The position numbers were made by a program, and so were the translations under genes. 64,000 nt of DNA from Bacteroidales bacterium (GTDB lineage Bacteria; Bacteroidota; Bacteroidia; Bacteroidales; FEN-979): contig JADGPR010000005.1 of NCBI GenBank assembly GCA_017882335.1, forward strand, positions 1 through 64,000. Direction: 5' to 3'. Position 1 is the stretch's first letter; every line of letters begins with the position of its first letter. This document shows positions 16,370 to 24,754 of the stretch, in pieces. The notes beneath the pieces are model-generated. The model was not told where the DNA came from and did no database searches. It saw nothing but the letters and a program-made list of their open reading frames with translations.

Positions 16370-16500
16370 CTGGACACGCCACTCAAATTGACCACTCACT
16401 CGGGCGATTTAAATTGACCAGAACTAGGTTTGGGGACAATAGTGGAAAAAACGCTCGCTTTGACGAGTCTTCGCCGGAACAAAATGACCACCTCACCTTG
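16370..16500. mobile_element. solo end of an IS21-like insertion sequence (remnant)
   Basis: Three spaced copies of a motif like (C/T)AAATTGACCA(C/G), at 16384-16395, 16410-16421 and a variant AAAATGACCACC at 16481-16492 preceded by TCGCCGGAAC, resemble the multiple TGGTCA-type transposase sites at IS21-family ends. No transposase or helper ATPase is left. The motif series stops where a truncated four-helix-bundle gene begins, which suggests that the element interrupted that gene and was then lost. Assignment to IS21 is from memory of the motif and needs a search. Confidence 0.4.
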
Positions 16501-16504
16501 TTGA

Positions 16505-16729
16505 TTGTTAAGAAGATATTGTGGTCAACAAAAATCGGCAGAGGATGGTCAGAAACTCCGGTTTTTCCAAGAATGTGACGAAACGCAGTTCTGGCTGGAC
16601 TATCTTCTGAGGATTGGATTACTGACAGAATCTGAAACAAGGCAAATCGTGTCGGAAGTGGTACAATTATTGAAACTCTTCACCTCAATTAAAAAGAAGA
16701 TAAAAGACAAAATTGAGAGCAAAATTTGA
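16505..16729 (+). pseudogene. C-terminal fragment of a four-helix-bundle (S23-type) protein
   Basis: The frame reads QKSAED-QKLRFFQECDETQFWLDYLL-region and ends LLKLFTSIKKKIKDKIESKI. This matches the last two helices of the four helix bundle family related to the 23S rRNA intervening-sequence protein (S-K-x-(D/E)-F-x-x-K-L-x-(I/F)-x-x-x-E-x-(D/N)-E-T-x-(F/Y)-W-L). About 50 N-terminal residues of the family are missing. The 5' side is occupied by the IS-like end. It is probably a non-functional remnant. Confidence 0.6.
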
Positions 16730-16779
16730 ATTGGTATAATTGTATTCCGGTCGAATTCAAAATTCTTTTCATTTTTCCC

Positions 16780-16825
16780 TTGACTTTTAAAAATTGTGTA
16801 TTATATTTGCAGTGTACTAATACAC
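16780..16825 (+). promoter_or_regulatory. promoter and YtrA-type operator of the ABC/GntR operon
   Basis: TTGAC (16780-16784) and TATATTTG (16802-16809) form a Bacteroidota promoter. Directly after the -7 box is the dyad GTGTA-CTAA-TACAC (16812-16825), which covers the expected transcription start. Inverted GTGTA/TACAC half sites are like those described for YtrA-subfamily GntR regulators, and the third gene of this operon encodes such a regulator, so autorepression is the natural reading. Confidence 0.7.
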
Positions 16826-16839
16826 TAATACATGATAAA

Positions 16840-17547
16840 ATGATTACTATAAAAGATTTAACTTTCTGGTATTCAAAACAAAACAAAATATTTGAAAAAC
16901 TGAACCTGGAGCTGGAAGCCGGCCATATTTACGGTTTATTGGGAAAAAACGGTGCTGGGAAGACCACCCTTTTAAAGCTGATCTGCGGTCTCTCCTTCCC
17001 GAAATCCGGGACCGTTGCCATGGATGGACTGATCCCTGCGAGACGCGAAACGGGCTTCCTGAAGGATATTTTCCTCGTTCCGGAGGAAATTTCCCTTCCT
17101 TCCCTGACTCCGGAAAAATTCGCTGATCTCTATGGGGGCTTTTACCCCGCATTTGATCTTGCTCAATTCAGGGAAATCCTGGGAAAACTTGAGGTTGAAA
17201 CAGTTCAGAAATTCACGGGAATGTCACATGGCCAAAAAAGGAAGGCGATGATTGCCTTCGCCCTGGCCGCCAACACCCGTTACTTGTTTCTTGATGAACC
17301 TACTAACGGAATGGACATCCCCTCCAAGGCCGCCTTCCGGAGGATGCTTGCCGCATCTTTTTTTGAGGAGAAAACGATCATCCTGTCCACCCACATGGTA
17401 CGCGATCTTGAAAGCATGATCGACAGCGTTATCATTCTCGAAAATCACAGGATCATTCTGAACCAGTCAGTGGATCAGAATCTTGAAACCTTTTTCAATG
17501 CCTCCATTAACATCCCTGATAAATTATCTTCCTATTCCGAACATTAA
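16840..17547 (+). CDS. ABC transporter ATP-binding protein (YtrB-like)
   Basis: A 236-residue ABC ATPase. Seen: Walker A GLLGKNGAGKTT, Q-loop region, a variant signature MSHGQKRK in place of LSGGQ, Walker B YLFLDEPTNGMD, and the switch His in ILSTHMVRDLE. It is the energy-coupling half of an exporter-type transporter with the next gene as permease. The start at 16840 follows the promoter and operator; the longer upstream frame would begin before the promoter. First gene of a four-gene operon (ATPase, permease, GntR regulator, membrane-anchored protein) with 5-12 bp gaps. Family members respond to cell-wall stress or antibiotics; that role is inferred. Confidence 0.9.
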   Translation: MITIKDLTFWYSKQNKIFEKLNLELEAGHIYGLLGKNGAGKTTLLKLICGLSFPKSGTVAMDGLIPARRETGFLKDIFLVPEEISLPSLTPEKFADLYGGFYPAFDLAQFREILGKLEVETVQKFTGMSHGQKRKAMIAFALAANTRYLFLDEPTNGMDIPSKAAFRRMLAASFFEEKTIILSTHMVRDLESMIDSVIILENHRIILNQSVDQNLETFFNASINIPDKLSSYSEH

Positions 17548-17559
17548 AAATATCGAATC

Positions 17560-18375
17560 ATGAACGATACCTTCAACATAAACCGATTCTGGCTGCTGGT
17601 CAGGCGGCAATGGACAGAAAATAAAAAAGTATATCTCCTTCTGTGGGGAGTGATCTCAATTTCCGTCATGGTCCTGCAATTCTTCCCCTCGATTAATGAA
17701 CCTTACATTTTATATATCCTGCTGTTTTGTTTTGGCGGGTGTGCAATATCTACAACCCTTTTCAGCCGCTGGTCCGATTACAGCCGGTCCTCGTTTTACC
17801 TTCTCATCCCCGCATCTGTAACCGAAAAATTTCTATGCGGGTTGTTTTATGGTATCCTTCTGTTTATTCCTGTTTACTGTGTGAATTATTTTATTTTCAG
17901 GTATATTATTACATACCTGGTAATCATACTTTTTGACAATAATCTTCCTTCATTTTCAGCATTTATTAATGGAGCAATACATGAAATTATCACTACTCCA
18001 TTCCCTACTTACATGGTAATTTTCCTTTCATTTCTATTCACACAGTCAATATTTATGACCATTTTCATCCGATTTAAAAAATATCAGGTTTTGATCTTCC
18101 TGATAACGATCATGGCAATTCTTCTGATTTATAATATTGGAATGAATGTCCTGGTGACTAAACTCGTTGATGTTCAGGTCGGATCCATCAGGGCACCCGG
18201 AGTATTTCTCACGTTCTATTCCCCTGATTTTGGATATCAGTCATTTAAATCAATACCTGATGAACACTTTTCTTTTATTAAACTGATCTGGGGCCTCAAT
18301 AACCTTGTCTGGTTCGTGGTTTTTGCCATCTTGTATATTACGGCCAGGTTTAAACTTAAGGAACGCGAAATCTAA
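17560..18375 (+). CDS. ABC transporter permease subunit
   Basis: A 271-residue membrane protein with about six hydrophobic segments (for example YLLLWGVISISVMVLQFF, YILYILLFCFGGCAIS, FLITIMAILLIYNIGMNVLV and a last one near residue 245). No recognisable named motif, but its position 12 bp after the ATPase and 12 bp before a GntR regulator identifies it as the permease of the YtrA-type system. The short loops around a DYSRSSFYLLIPASVTEKFL segment are common in ABC-2-like permeases of Bacteroidota. Confidence 0.8.
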   Translation: MNDTFNINRFWLLVRRQWTENKKVYLLLWGVISISVMVLQFFPSINEPYILYILLFCFGGCAISTTLFSRWSDYSRSSFYLLIPASVTEKFLCGLFYGILLFIPVYCVNYFIFRYIITYLVIILFDNNLPSFSAFINGAIHEIITTPFPTYMVIFLSFLFTQSIFMTIFIRFKKYQVLIFLITIMAILLIYNIGMNVLVTKLVDVQVGSIRAPGVFLTFYSPDFGYQSFKSIPDEHFSFIKLIWGLNNLVWFVVFAILYITARFKLKEREI

Positions 18376-18387
18376 AAAGCCAGCGAA

Positions 18388-18762
18388 ATGAATTTTACCG
18401 GAAATCAATCCATTTACCTGCAGATCACCGAATTTGTGAAAGAACAGATCCTTTTGAATAAATGGCAGAAGGAGGAGAAAATTCCATCGGTGCGTGACCT
18501 GGCTGCCGAACTCCAGGTGAATCCCAATACCGTAATGCGTGCATATGATTCCCTGCAAATGCAGGGTATCATTTACAATCGCCGGGGCATCGGGAACCAC
18601 GTTTCACCCGATGCAGGGAAGAAGATTCTTGCAGCAAGCAAGGAGAAGTTCCTGCAAACAGAGCTCCCGGCAATTTTCAAAAACATGCTTTTACTGGAGA
18701 TCGGATTTGATGAACTGGAACAACTTTATAAAAGTTTTGTAATTGAACATCGTAAGAAATAA
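18388..18762 (+). CDS. GntR family transcriptional regulator, YtrA subfamily
   Basis: A 124-residue regulator. The winged helix-turn-helix covers about residues 5-72, with IYLQITEFVKEQIL, EKIPSVRDLAAELQVNPNTV (recognition helix) and RAYDSLQMQGIIYNRRGIG (wing). The effector part is only about 50 residues of helix, which is diagnostic of the YtrA subfamily that regulates neighbouring ABC transporters. It probably binds the GTGTA-N4-TACAC dyad at 16812-16825 and represses its own operon. Confidence 0.92.
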   Translation: MNFTGNQSIYLQITEFVKEQILLNKWQKEEKIPSVRDLAAELQVNPNTVMRAYDSLQMQGIIYNRRGIGNHVSPDAGKKILAASKEKFLQTELPAIFKNMLLLEIGFDELEQLYKSFVIEHRKK

Positions 18763-18767
18763 AGAGT

Positions 18768-19487
18768 ATGAAAAAGAGCAATATTTTTCTCCTTAGTGCA
18801 TTTTGCCTGGCATTCATATGGATCATCCTAATCGGATGGTTTGCAGCCTCTGCAATCAACAATTATCGCAAAGGAAAAGATCCTTATTTTGCCCGGTCCT
18901 ATAGTCAGATTCTTCAGAGCAGGAAAAAAACATTTCCCGCGCCCACAAGTGAACTGCTTATTTCAGGCGATGGTACTACGGTACTCACCATCCTGCCGGG
19001 CAAAGAGCTATCAGTTTTATGTCGCCCACGGTTATGTCGCTGTTCTTATATTAACTTCAAAAACGGGAGATCAATGATCAGTTTAATAAAACTGCAGGAC
19101 TACGATGAGCCTGTTACAATAACACTTCCGGAGATTCCTTCCCTTTCTCTTACTAATTTTTCTTCTGTATACATAAACGGATTGATTCAAAAGGGGATTA
19201 ATCTCCAATGTAACCGGGTCTCCTTTTTTTCTTCCGGTAATTGCAAAATTGGTTCACTGCGCCTGGATTTTTCGGGGAAGAATGATCAGCAGTCAATATT
19301 TATTGAAAAATCCAACCAGATAGATACCTTCATAGCTTCTGTTAAGGGATTTGGCAACATCAGGTTAGAGACAGCAGGTAATAGGAAGAATCAGATTTCA
19401 TTATCGGAATCAATTAAACTTGAAGCGACAATGGATTTGATGAAGAAACTTGCCATCGGGCCAGAATCCCGTGTTCTGAATAAATAG
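18768..19487 (+). CDS. membrane-anchored hypothetical protein of the YtrA-type operon
   Basis: A 239-residue protein starting 5 bp after the GntR gene. It has one N-terminal membrane segment (IFLLSAFCLAFIWIILIGWFAA, about 5-27) and an extracytoplasmic part of about 200 residues. The part with many beta-strand-like stretches (LLISGDGTTVLTIL, GFGNIRLETAGN, SLSESIKLEATMD) is weakly reminiscent of the DUF2807 beta-solenoid proteins often found next to such transporters. I cannot assign a function. Co-transcription suggests it works with the ABC exporter or senses the same signal. Confidence 0.75.
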   Translation: MKKSNIFLLSAFCLAFIWIILIGWFAASAINNYRKGKDPYFARSYSQILQSRKKTFPAPTSELLISGDGTTVLTILPGKELSVLCRPRLCRCSYINFKNGRSMISLIKLQDYDEPVTITLPEIPSLSLTNFSSVYINGLIQKGINLQCNRVSFFSSGNCKIGSLRLDFSGKNDQQSIFIEKSNQIDTFIASVKGFGNIRLETAGNRKNQISLSESIKLEATMDLMKKLAIGPESRVLNK

Positions 19488-20043
19488 ATGTCCTGATGAG
19501 CGTACCATTCAAATCCGCTTTCATTCGTTTTTCCATGTGTTAAATTTATCTTGGGGTTCCGTTCAATTACCTCTCGAATTCTCCTTTCCAAAGTCGTGTA
19601 TTTAACATCTTAATCTGATTAAACTTTTTTTATCGCCTTGACCCATAGAGGTGTAATGATACCAAAGGAAAAATTGTCTCGGAATTGTCTCATAAAACAG
19701 TCAAAAATATCCGGTTTCATTTAGTTGAATAGGGTTTTGGAAGGAAGGTGAATCGGTTGGAGTCGGTTTAATTCTGTTCAACCAAGGGTGATTTCAAAAT
19801 GATATGGATTAACCCCGCATAGAACTTGCCACTTAAAATTTCATTGAAGAACTCCGTGGTCTACGAAACAAACAAATAGGAATATTAACTTTTTCAGAAT
19901 GAAGGTACAAAAGTTCTTACATTATTGCCAAAATAATTGTACATTACACAATCTTTTTGAAAAATACTTGATGCGTTCTTGATACTTTTCAGAAATACAA
20001 TTAAAAAATGAATTTTTAGAACGCACCTTAAATATAAAACACA
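19488..20043. other. 556-bp gap without an intact gene
   Basis: No complete gene is seen. On the minus strand at about 19391-19603 a frame without a proper start reads DVKYTTLERRIREVIER-NPK and continues through GFEWYAHQDIYLF; it looks protein-like but I do not recognise it, so it may be a decayed gene end. A 17-bp string GGTTTAATTCTGTTCAA (19766-19782) recurs at 31214-31230. Confidence 0.4.
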
Positions 20044-22161
20044 ATGAAAAGAAAATTTTTATTAACAGTTGTTCTCGCCTGTGTGCTCTTGATGTTGCAT
20101 ATAAGCCCACTTAACGCCCAATGGACCCAAACCAATGGACCCAACGGCGGTGAAGTAATTTGTTTAGCCGCAAGCGGCACGAATCTTTATGCCGGGACCA
20201 GGTTCGGTTTATATCTTTCCACCAACAACGGCACGACCTGGACGGCAATTAATTCCGGTCTGGCAAGTACCTATATTCTTTCCATTGCTGTTTCGGGCTC
20301 GAATATCTTCGTCGGAACCTGGGGCTTCGGTGTCTTTCTTTCCACCAACAACGGCACCAGCTGGACAGCGGTTAATTCCGGTCTAAATAATCCCTTTGTT
20401 TACTCCTTAGCGGTTTCAGGCACGAATATCTTCGCCGGGACATCCGCAACAAGCGGCGGCGTCTTTCTTTCCACCAACAACGGCACAAACTGGACGCTCA
20501 CCAACCTGGTCGATGTGAATGTTAATACAATAGCTGTCTCGGGTACAAATATCTTCGCCGGAACTCTTTTTCATGGTATCTTTCTTTCCACCAACAACGG
20601 CACAAGCTGGACTGAAGTCAATTCCGGTTTGATATCTATGGATATTTATTCTCTTGCAGTTCTGGGCACGCATATCATCGCCGGTACTCATGGCGACGGA
20701 GTCTTTCTTTCCACCAACAATGGCACAAGCTGGGCGCAGGTCAATTCCGGCCTGACGAATCATAACGTGGAGTCTTTAGCCGTCAGCGGCACGAATCTCT
20801 TTGCGGGAACTCACAGCATGGCAGGAGGCTCCGTCGGCGGTGTCTTTCTTTCCACCAACAACGGCACAAACTGGACAGAGGTCAGTTCCGGCCTGACGAG
20901 CACGAATGTTCCGGCTCTTGCTGTCTTGGGTACAAATCTCTTCGCCGGGACTGAAGGCGGCGGTGTCTTTTTTTCCACCAACAATGGCACAAGCTGGACT
21001 GCAGTCAATTCCGGGTTTCCGAATACCCGGGTTTATGCCTTAGCGGTATCGGGAACAAATCTATTCGCCGGGACTTATGGTGGGGGTGTGTTTCTTTCCA
21101 CCAACAACACAGAATGGGCGGCAATCAATTCCGGCTTGCCGGATCCGAATATTGTTGTTTATGCCTTTGCGGTATCAGGCATACATATCTTCGCCGGGAT
21201 TTATGACAAGGGCGTTTATCGTTCCACCGATAACGGTACAACTTGGGATTCACTCAATACCGGCTTAACGAACAAATACATCCAATGTCTTGCGATCTCG
21301 GACACGAATCTCTTCGTCGGGACTTTTTCAGGTGGCATCTTTCGTTCCTCCATCAACGGAACAAGCTGGACAAAGGTCAGTTCCGGCTTGCCCGACTGGG
21401 CATTTGTTAATGCCATTGCGGTTTCTGGCACAAATCTCTTTGCGGGAACTTCCTACGACGGCGTTTTTCTTTCCACAGATAACGGCACAAACTGGACGGC
21501 GGTCAATTCCGGCTTGACAAATACTGATGTTAATTCCCTTGCGGTTTTGGGCACCAATCTCTTTGCCGGGACTTCTTATGGAGGTGTCTTTCTTTCCACC
21601 GACAATGGCACAAACTGGACGGAGGTCAATAATGGCCTGATAGGAATGAATCTTGTTGTTCTTTCCTTTGCAGTCTCGGGTACGAATCTCTTCGCCGGGA
21701 CTGAAGACGGGGTCCTTCTTTCCACCAATAACGGCACAAACTGGACGGAGGTCAGTTCCGGCTTGACCAATACGCGTATTATTGCCCTTGCGGTTTCGGG
21801 CACGAATCTCTTCGCCGGAACATGGGGCAGCGGCACATGGAGTCGACCGTTGTCGGAGATAATTACCTCCATACACAACACTTCCAGCGAACTACCAAGC
21901 GAGTTTCTCCTTCGGCAAAACTACCCTAATCCGTTTAATCCGACAACAACAATAAAGTTTCAAATTACAATTTCAAAGTTTGTTAAGTTATCAGTCTTTG
22001 ATATGCTTGGACATGAAGTTGCAACACTTATGAATGATCAACTAAAACCCGGAATGTATGAAGTGGAGTGGGACGGGACAGGTTGTTCGAGCGGGACTTA
22101 TTATTATAAATTATTTGCAGGGGACTATGTTGAGACAAAGAAGATGATTTTGATGAAATAA
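20044..22161 (+). CDS. secreted beta-propeller repeat protein with T9SS type A sorting domain
   Basis: A 705-residue surface or secreted protein. A signal peptide (MKRKFLLTVVLACVLLML through about NAQ, residue 26) is followed by about 13 full units and one partial unit of about 41 residues with consensus LAVSGTNLFAGT-xGGVFLSTNNGT-SWT-VNSGL (BNR/YCF48-like blades, probably two seven-bladed propellers or one long one). The C-terminus is a T9SS sorting domain: LRQNYPNPFNPTTTIKF, VKLSVFDMLGHEVATL, SSGTYYYKL and ETKKMILMK. DNA of the units is very similar, especially the GTCTTTCTTTCCACCAACAA stretch, which implies recent unit duplication. Ligand unknown; propellers of this class often bind glycans or proteins. 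Confidence 0.9.
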   Translation: MKRKFLLTVVLACVLLMLHISPLNAQWTQTNGPNGGEVICLAASGTNLYAGTRFGLYLSTNNGTTWTAINSGLASTYILSIAVSGSNIFVGTWGFGVFLSTNNGTSWTAVNSGLNNPFVYSLAVSGTNIFAGTSATSGGVFLSTNNGTNWTLTNLVDVNVNTIAVSGTNIFAGTLFHGIFLSTNNGTSWTEVNSGLISMDIYSLAVLGTHIIAGTHGDGVFLSTNNGTSWAQVNSGLTNHNVESLAVSGTNLFAGTHSMAGGSVGGVFLSTNNGTNWTEVSSGLTSTNVPALAVLGTNLFAGTEGGGVFFSTNNGTSWTAVNSGFPNTRVYALAVSGTNLFAGTYGGGVFLSTNNTEWAAINSGLPDPNIVVYAFAVSGIHIFAGIYDKGVYRSTDNGTTWDSLNTGLTNKYIQCLAISDTNLFVGTFSGGIFRSSINGTSWTKVSSGLPDWAFVNAIAVSGTNLFAGTSYDGVFLSTDNGTNWTAVNSGLTNTDVNSLAVLGTNLFAGTSYGGVFLSTDNGTNWTEVNNGLIGMNLVVLSFAVSGTNLFAGTEDGVLLSTNNGTNWTEVSSGLTNTRIIALAVSGTNLFAGTWGSGTWSRPLSEIITSIHNTSSELPSEFLLRQNYPNPFNPTTTIKFQITISKFVKLSVFDMLGHEVATLMNDQLKPGMYEVEWDGTGCSSGTYYYKLFAGDYVETKKMILMK

Positions 22162-22533
22162 TTTTCTAAAATCGTCTTCCTTCTTAAGGATTATTGCCTA
22201 TTGGTTAGAACAGAATTATATTCAGCTAAGCGAATTTAGCTCTTTAGTCAGGGTGCGGCTCAAAGTCGCGCCCTGAATTTCATTTCAAAAATCCCTCCCC
22301 GGACATATTACCTTTTTGCAATTTTCCAGATTAAGGGTAAAATCAACATATGGAAAATCCGGGTAAAGATAATTTCAATGAAATATTGCGCGAATGAACC
22401 ATGACAATTTCAGTCGGGGTTCATTGTCTATTTCAATTCGAAAAGATAATTCAAATCAACACACCTCAGATACTTTTATCAAACTTGTTCCGTTTTTTCC
22501 CGGAGTTTGTTAGTTTATATTTCATTACAGCCC
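22162..22533. other. gap with terminator-like hairpins
   Basis: No gene is seen. CAGGGTGCGGC / GTCGCGCCCTG (22249-22275) is an 11-bp stem with a CAAA-type loop and two G-T pairs, followed by AATTTCATTTC, probably the terminator of the propeller gene. A smaller hairpin AGCTAA-N5-TTTAGCT lies at 22224-22241. Confidence 0.5.
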
Positions 22534-22848
22534 ATGAAAAAGATAATGTTTTGTCTGATTGTTTGCTCCGCCCTGATGGGTGCTTGCAGTAAAAGTTCCA
22601 CCAGCCCAAATTTTATTCCTGATTGTAGTGGCGCTATAAAATCTTTTAGCAGGGATGTTTCACCTGTATTCCAAAGTGTTTGTGCAGGTTGCCACACGAA
22701 TTTTTCAAACTATTCACAAATATCAGCAGATAAATCTGCTATCAGAAGTAAAATTGTCGATGGAAGCATGCCGCAGCAAGGCTCTTTGTCGACAGCACAG
22801 AAGAATAATGTTATTTGCTGGATTGATAATGGCGCCCCGAATAATTAA
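22534..22848 (+). CDS. small c-type cytochrome lipoprotein
   Basis: A 104-residue lipoprotein. The signal ends in the lipobox LMGAC with Cys18; one haem c site CAGCH (Cys50, Cys53, His54) and a possible axial Met in DGSMPQQ near residue 80. The layout (CAGCH, then GSMP, then a terminal helix around VICWIDNGAPNN) is that of the short cytochrome c domain found on many Bacteroidota lipoproteins. The start at 22534 is chosen to give a normal lipoprotein signal. Its last 4 bp overlap the end of the archaemetzincin gene on the opposite strand. It could exchange electrons with the neighbouring redox cluster, but that is only proximity. Confidence 0.82.
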   Translation: MKKIMFCLIVCSALMGACSKSSTSPNFIPDCSGAIKSFSRDVSPVFQSVCAGCHTNFSNYSQISADKSAIRSKIVDGSMPQQGSLSTAQKNNVICWIDNGAPNN

Positions 22849-23393
22849 TCATCAAAATCTGGTATTGAAATCTTATGCCTGCACGGCATGCAGAGGTGCT
22901 GTTCTTTCTGATCGATGTCTTCAACATAATTGCTGGAGTGCATTACACATGATGGGTTGATGCAGTGCACTAGTCCGAAAGTGTGACCCAGCTCATGGAT
23001 CACCTCCTTGGTAAACCTTTCAAGCAGCAGTTTGTCATCGGGCTCAATGCCGTAACGTTCATTGCTTAAGCGGTAGAGGGAGGCAATGCCGGTGCGCCCA
23101 TTCAACGCGGCCTGCCCGAAAATGTAGGTAAGGATGGGAATAAACAGATCGACGCTGAACAATCCCAGGGTTTTGGCCGCGTCGGAGGAGAACTCTGCAT
23201 CCACCTGTTTCAGCAGTCTGTTCCCATTATATTGCCTGCGTGCGGGATCATAAAACTCACTCAGGTCGAGGCGACCTTCCCTGAATATTACCGGCAATAG
23301 AAACTGATGCTTTACCTCCTCAGCAATCACCTCAAGAATATCTTTCCTGAAATAGCCGAAAGAGATTAAAGTGATTTGTTGCTGAATCATCAA
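22845..23393 (-). CDS. archaemetzincin family zinc metalloprotease
   Basis: A 182-residue predicted cytosolic metalloprotease. Seen: the metzincin zinc motif HELGHTFGLVHC followed by C at +5 (INPSC), VMHSSNYVEDIDQK with the Met-turn-like VM, and a C-terminal CMPCR, i.e. the archaemetzincin arrangement HExxHxxGxxHCx4CxM...CxxC that binds a catalytic and a second structural zinc. No signal peptide. It is best known from archaea and some bacteria; physiological substrates are not established. It is the last gene of the minus-strand redox/sensor cluster, 11 bp after the response regulator, so it is probably co-expressed. Confidence 0.9.
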   Translation of the reverse strand: MMIQQQITLISFGYFRKDILEVIAEEVKHQFLLPVIFREGRLDLSEFYDPARRQYNGNRLLKQVDAEFSSDAAKTLGLFSVDLFIPILTYIFGQAALNGRTGIASLYRLSNERYGIEPDDKLLLERFTKEVIHELGHTFGLVHCINPSCVMHSSNYVEDIDQKEQHLCMPCRHKISIPDFDD

Positions 23394-23404
23394 TAAAGGA
23401 TAGG

Positions 23405-24751
23405 TTATTTGTCCTCCGCAGACTTCAGTTCGTATTTCCTGATCTTGTTATAGAGGGTCACGCGGTCGACTTTCAATGCCTTGGCCGATCGGGTGATGTT
23501 CCAGTCGTATTTGGTGAGGATCTGGAAAATGTGGTTCTTTTCATGGTCGTCGAGACTTTCGGCGGAACTGTCGATGAGGTTCTTCTCCAGCGGAAGGTCC
23601 CGGACCTGGATTTTTTTGCCGTTGCCGATCACGATGGCCCGTTCAACCATGTTTTCGAGCTCTCGCACATTGCCGGGAAAGCTGAACTCCTCGAGCCGCC
23701 GCAGGGCCGCGGAATCAATCTTTATGGGTGGCTTGTTCATTGAGGTGCAGTACTTTTTGATGAAGTACTCCACTAGCAGGGGGATATCCCCCACCCTTTC
23801 ACGAAGGGGCGGTATGTGGATATTTACCACGTTCAACCGGTAAAAGAGATCTTCGCGGAAGGTTCCTTTCTCCACCATGTTTTTCAGGTCCTTGTTGGTG
23901 GCACAGATCACCCTGAAATCGGAGGTGATCTCCTTGTTCCCGCCTACGCGTACAAACCTCTTGGTCTCCAGTACCCGCAGCAGTTCAATCTGCATTTTTG
24001 TGGAGATGGTGGCAATTTCATCGAGAAAGATAGTCCCACTGTCAGCCATTTCAAACCGTCCTTTCCGGTTGTACATGGCTCCTGTAAAAGCTCCCTTTTC
24101 ATGCCCGAAAAGTTCGCTCTCCAGGAGGCTTTCAGTGAGGGCCCCGCAGTGGACGCTGACCAGTGGAAAGAATTTGCGTGGAGAGTTGGAGTGTATGGCT
24201 TTTGCAATCAACTCTTTCCCTGTGCCGCTCTCACCGGTGATGATCACTGAGGAGTTCGACTGTGCCACACTTTCCACCTGGCCGAGGACCTTCTGCATCG
24301 CATCACTCTTACCTACCAGGTCTTCTACATTTTCAAGCATCATAACCTTCTCTTTCAGCACCACATTCTCGTCGGCAAGAGTGATCAGTTTGGCTGCATT
24401 CCGGATGAGGTGTGACAGGTCGTCGGGATCAAAGGGTTTGGTCACATAGTCAAAGGCGCCGTCTTTCAGGGCCTGTACAGCAGTGTCAACAGTGGCAAAA
24501 GCCGTCATCATGATCACGATCGACTCCTTCCGCATGGCCTTGATCCGCCGGAGCATCTCCATCCCGTCCATGCCGGGCATTTTGATATCGGCAAGGATAA
24601 TGTCAAAGCTTTCGGATTCAAGCATCGATAATGCTACTTTGGCGTTTTCAGCACACTCCACGTGGTACCGGTCTTCGATGAACCAGCTGTAAAGAGAATC
24701 CCTTACGGATTCCTCATCGTCAACGATCAGAATGGAAATTTTTTTTGTCAT
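23405..24751 (-). CDS. sigma-54-dependent response regulator (NtrC family)
   Basis: A 448-residue three-domain regulator. Receiver domain (1-120) with acidic pocket DD (11-12) and phosphoacceptor Asp55 in ILADIKMPG. AAA+ domain with Walker A GESGTGKELIA, the sigma-54 contact loop GAFTGA and Walker B GTIFLDEI. Fis-type C-terminal helix-turn-helix (HIFQILTKYDWNITRSAKALKVDRVTLYNKIR-region). It activates sigma-54 promoters from remote palindromic sites. It is cognate to the haem-containing kinase, whose gene ends 3 bp upstream. The three GTTGA-N5-TCAAC palindromes at 31331-31434 are candidate binding sites. Confidence 0.96.
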   Translation of the reverse strand: MTKKISILIVDDEESVRDSLYSWFIEDRYHVECAENAKVALSMLESESFDIILADIKMPGMDGMEMLRRIKAMRKESIVIMMTAFATVDTAVQALKDGAFDYVTKPFDPDDLSHLIRNAAKLITLADENVVLKEKVMMLENVEDLVGKSDAMQKVLGQVESVAQSNSSVIITGESGTGKELIAKAIHSNSPRKFFPLVSVHCGALTESLLESELFGHEKGAFTGAMYNRKGRFEMADSGTIFLDEIATISTKMQIELLRVLETKRFVRVGGNKEITSDFRVICATNKDLKNMVEKGTFREDLFYRLNVVNIHIPPLRERVGDIPLLVEYFIKKYCTSMNKPPIKIDSAALRRLEEFSFPGNVRELENMVERAIVIGNGKKIQVRDLPLEKNLIDSSAESLDDHEKNHIFQILTKYDWNITRSAKALKVDRVTLYNKIRKYELKSAEDK

Positions 24752-24754
24752 GGT

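Noticed and set aside
20200-21830. Regularly spaced repeats that could suggest a CRISPR array
   Set aside because: The spacing is about 123 bp, the units are coding and continuous, and there are no unique spacers or cas genes.
20416-21881. Several long minus-strand frames within the propeller gene
   Set aside because: They are shadows of the repeat; their own periodicity (GGKKD) simply mirrors the coding repeats on the plus strand.
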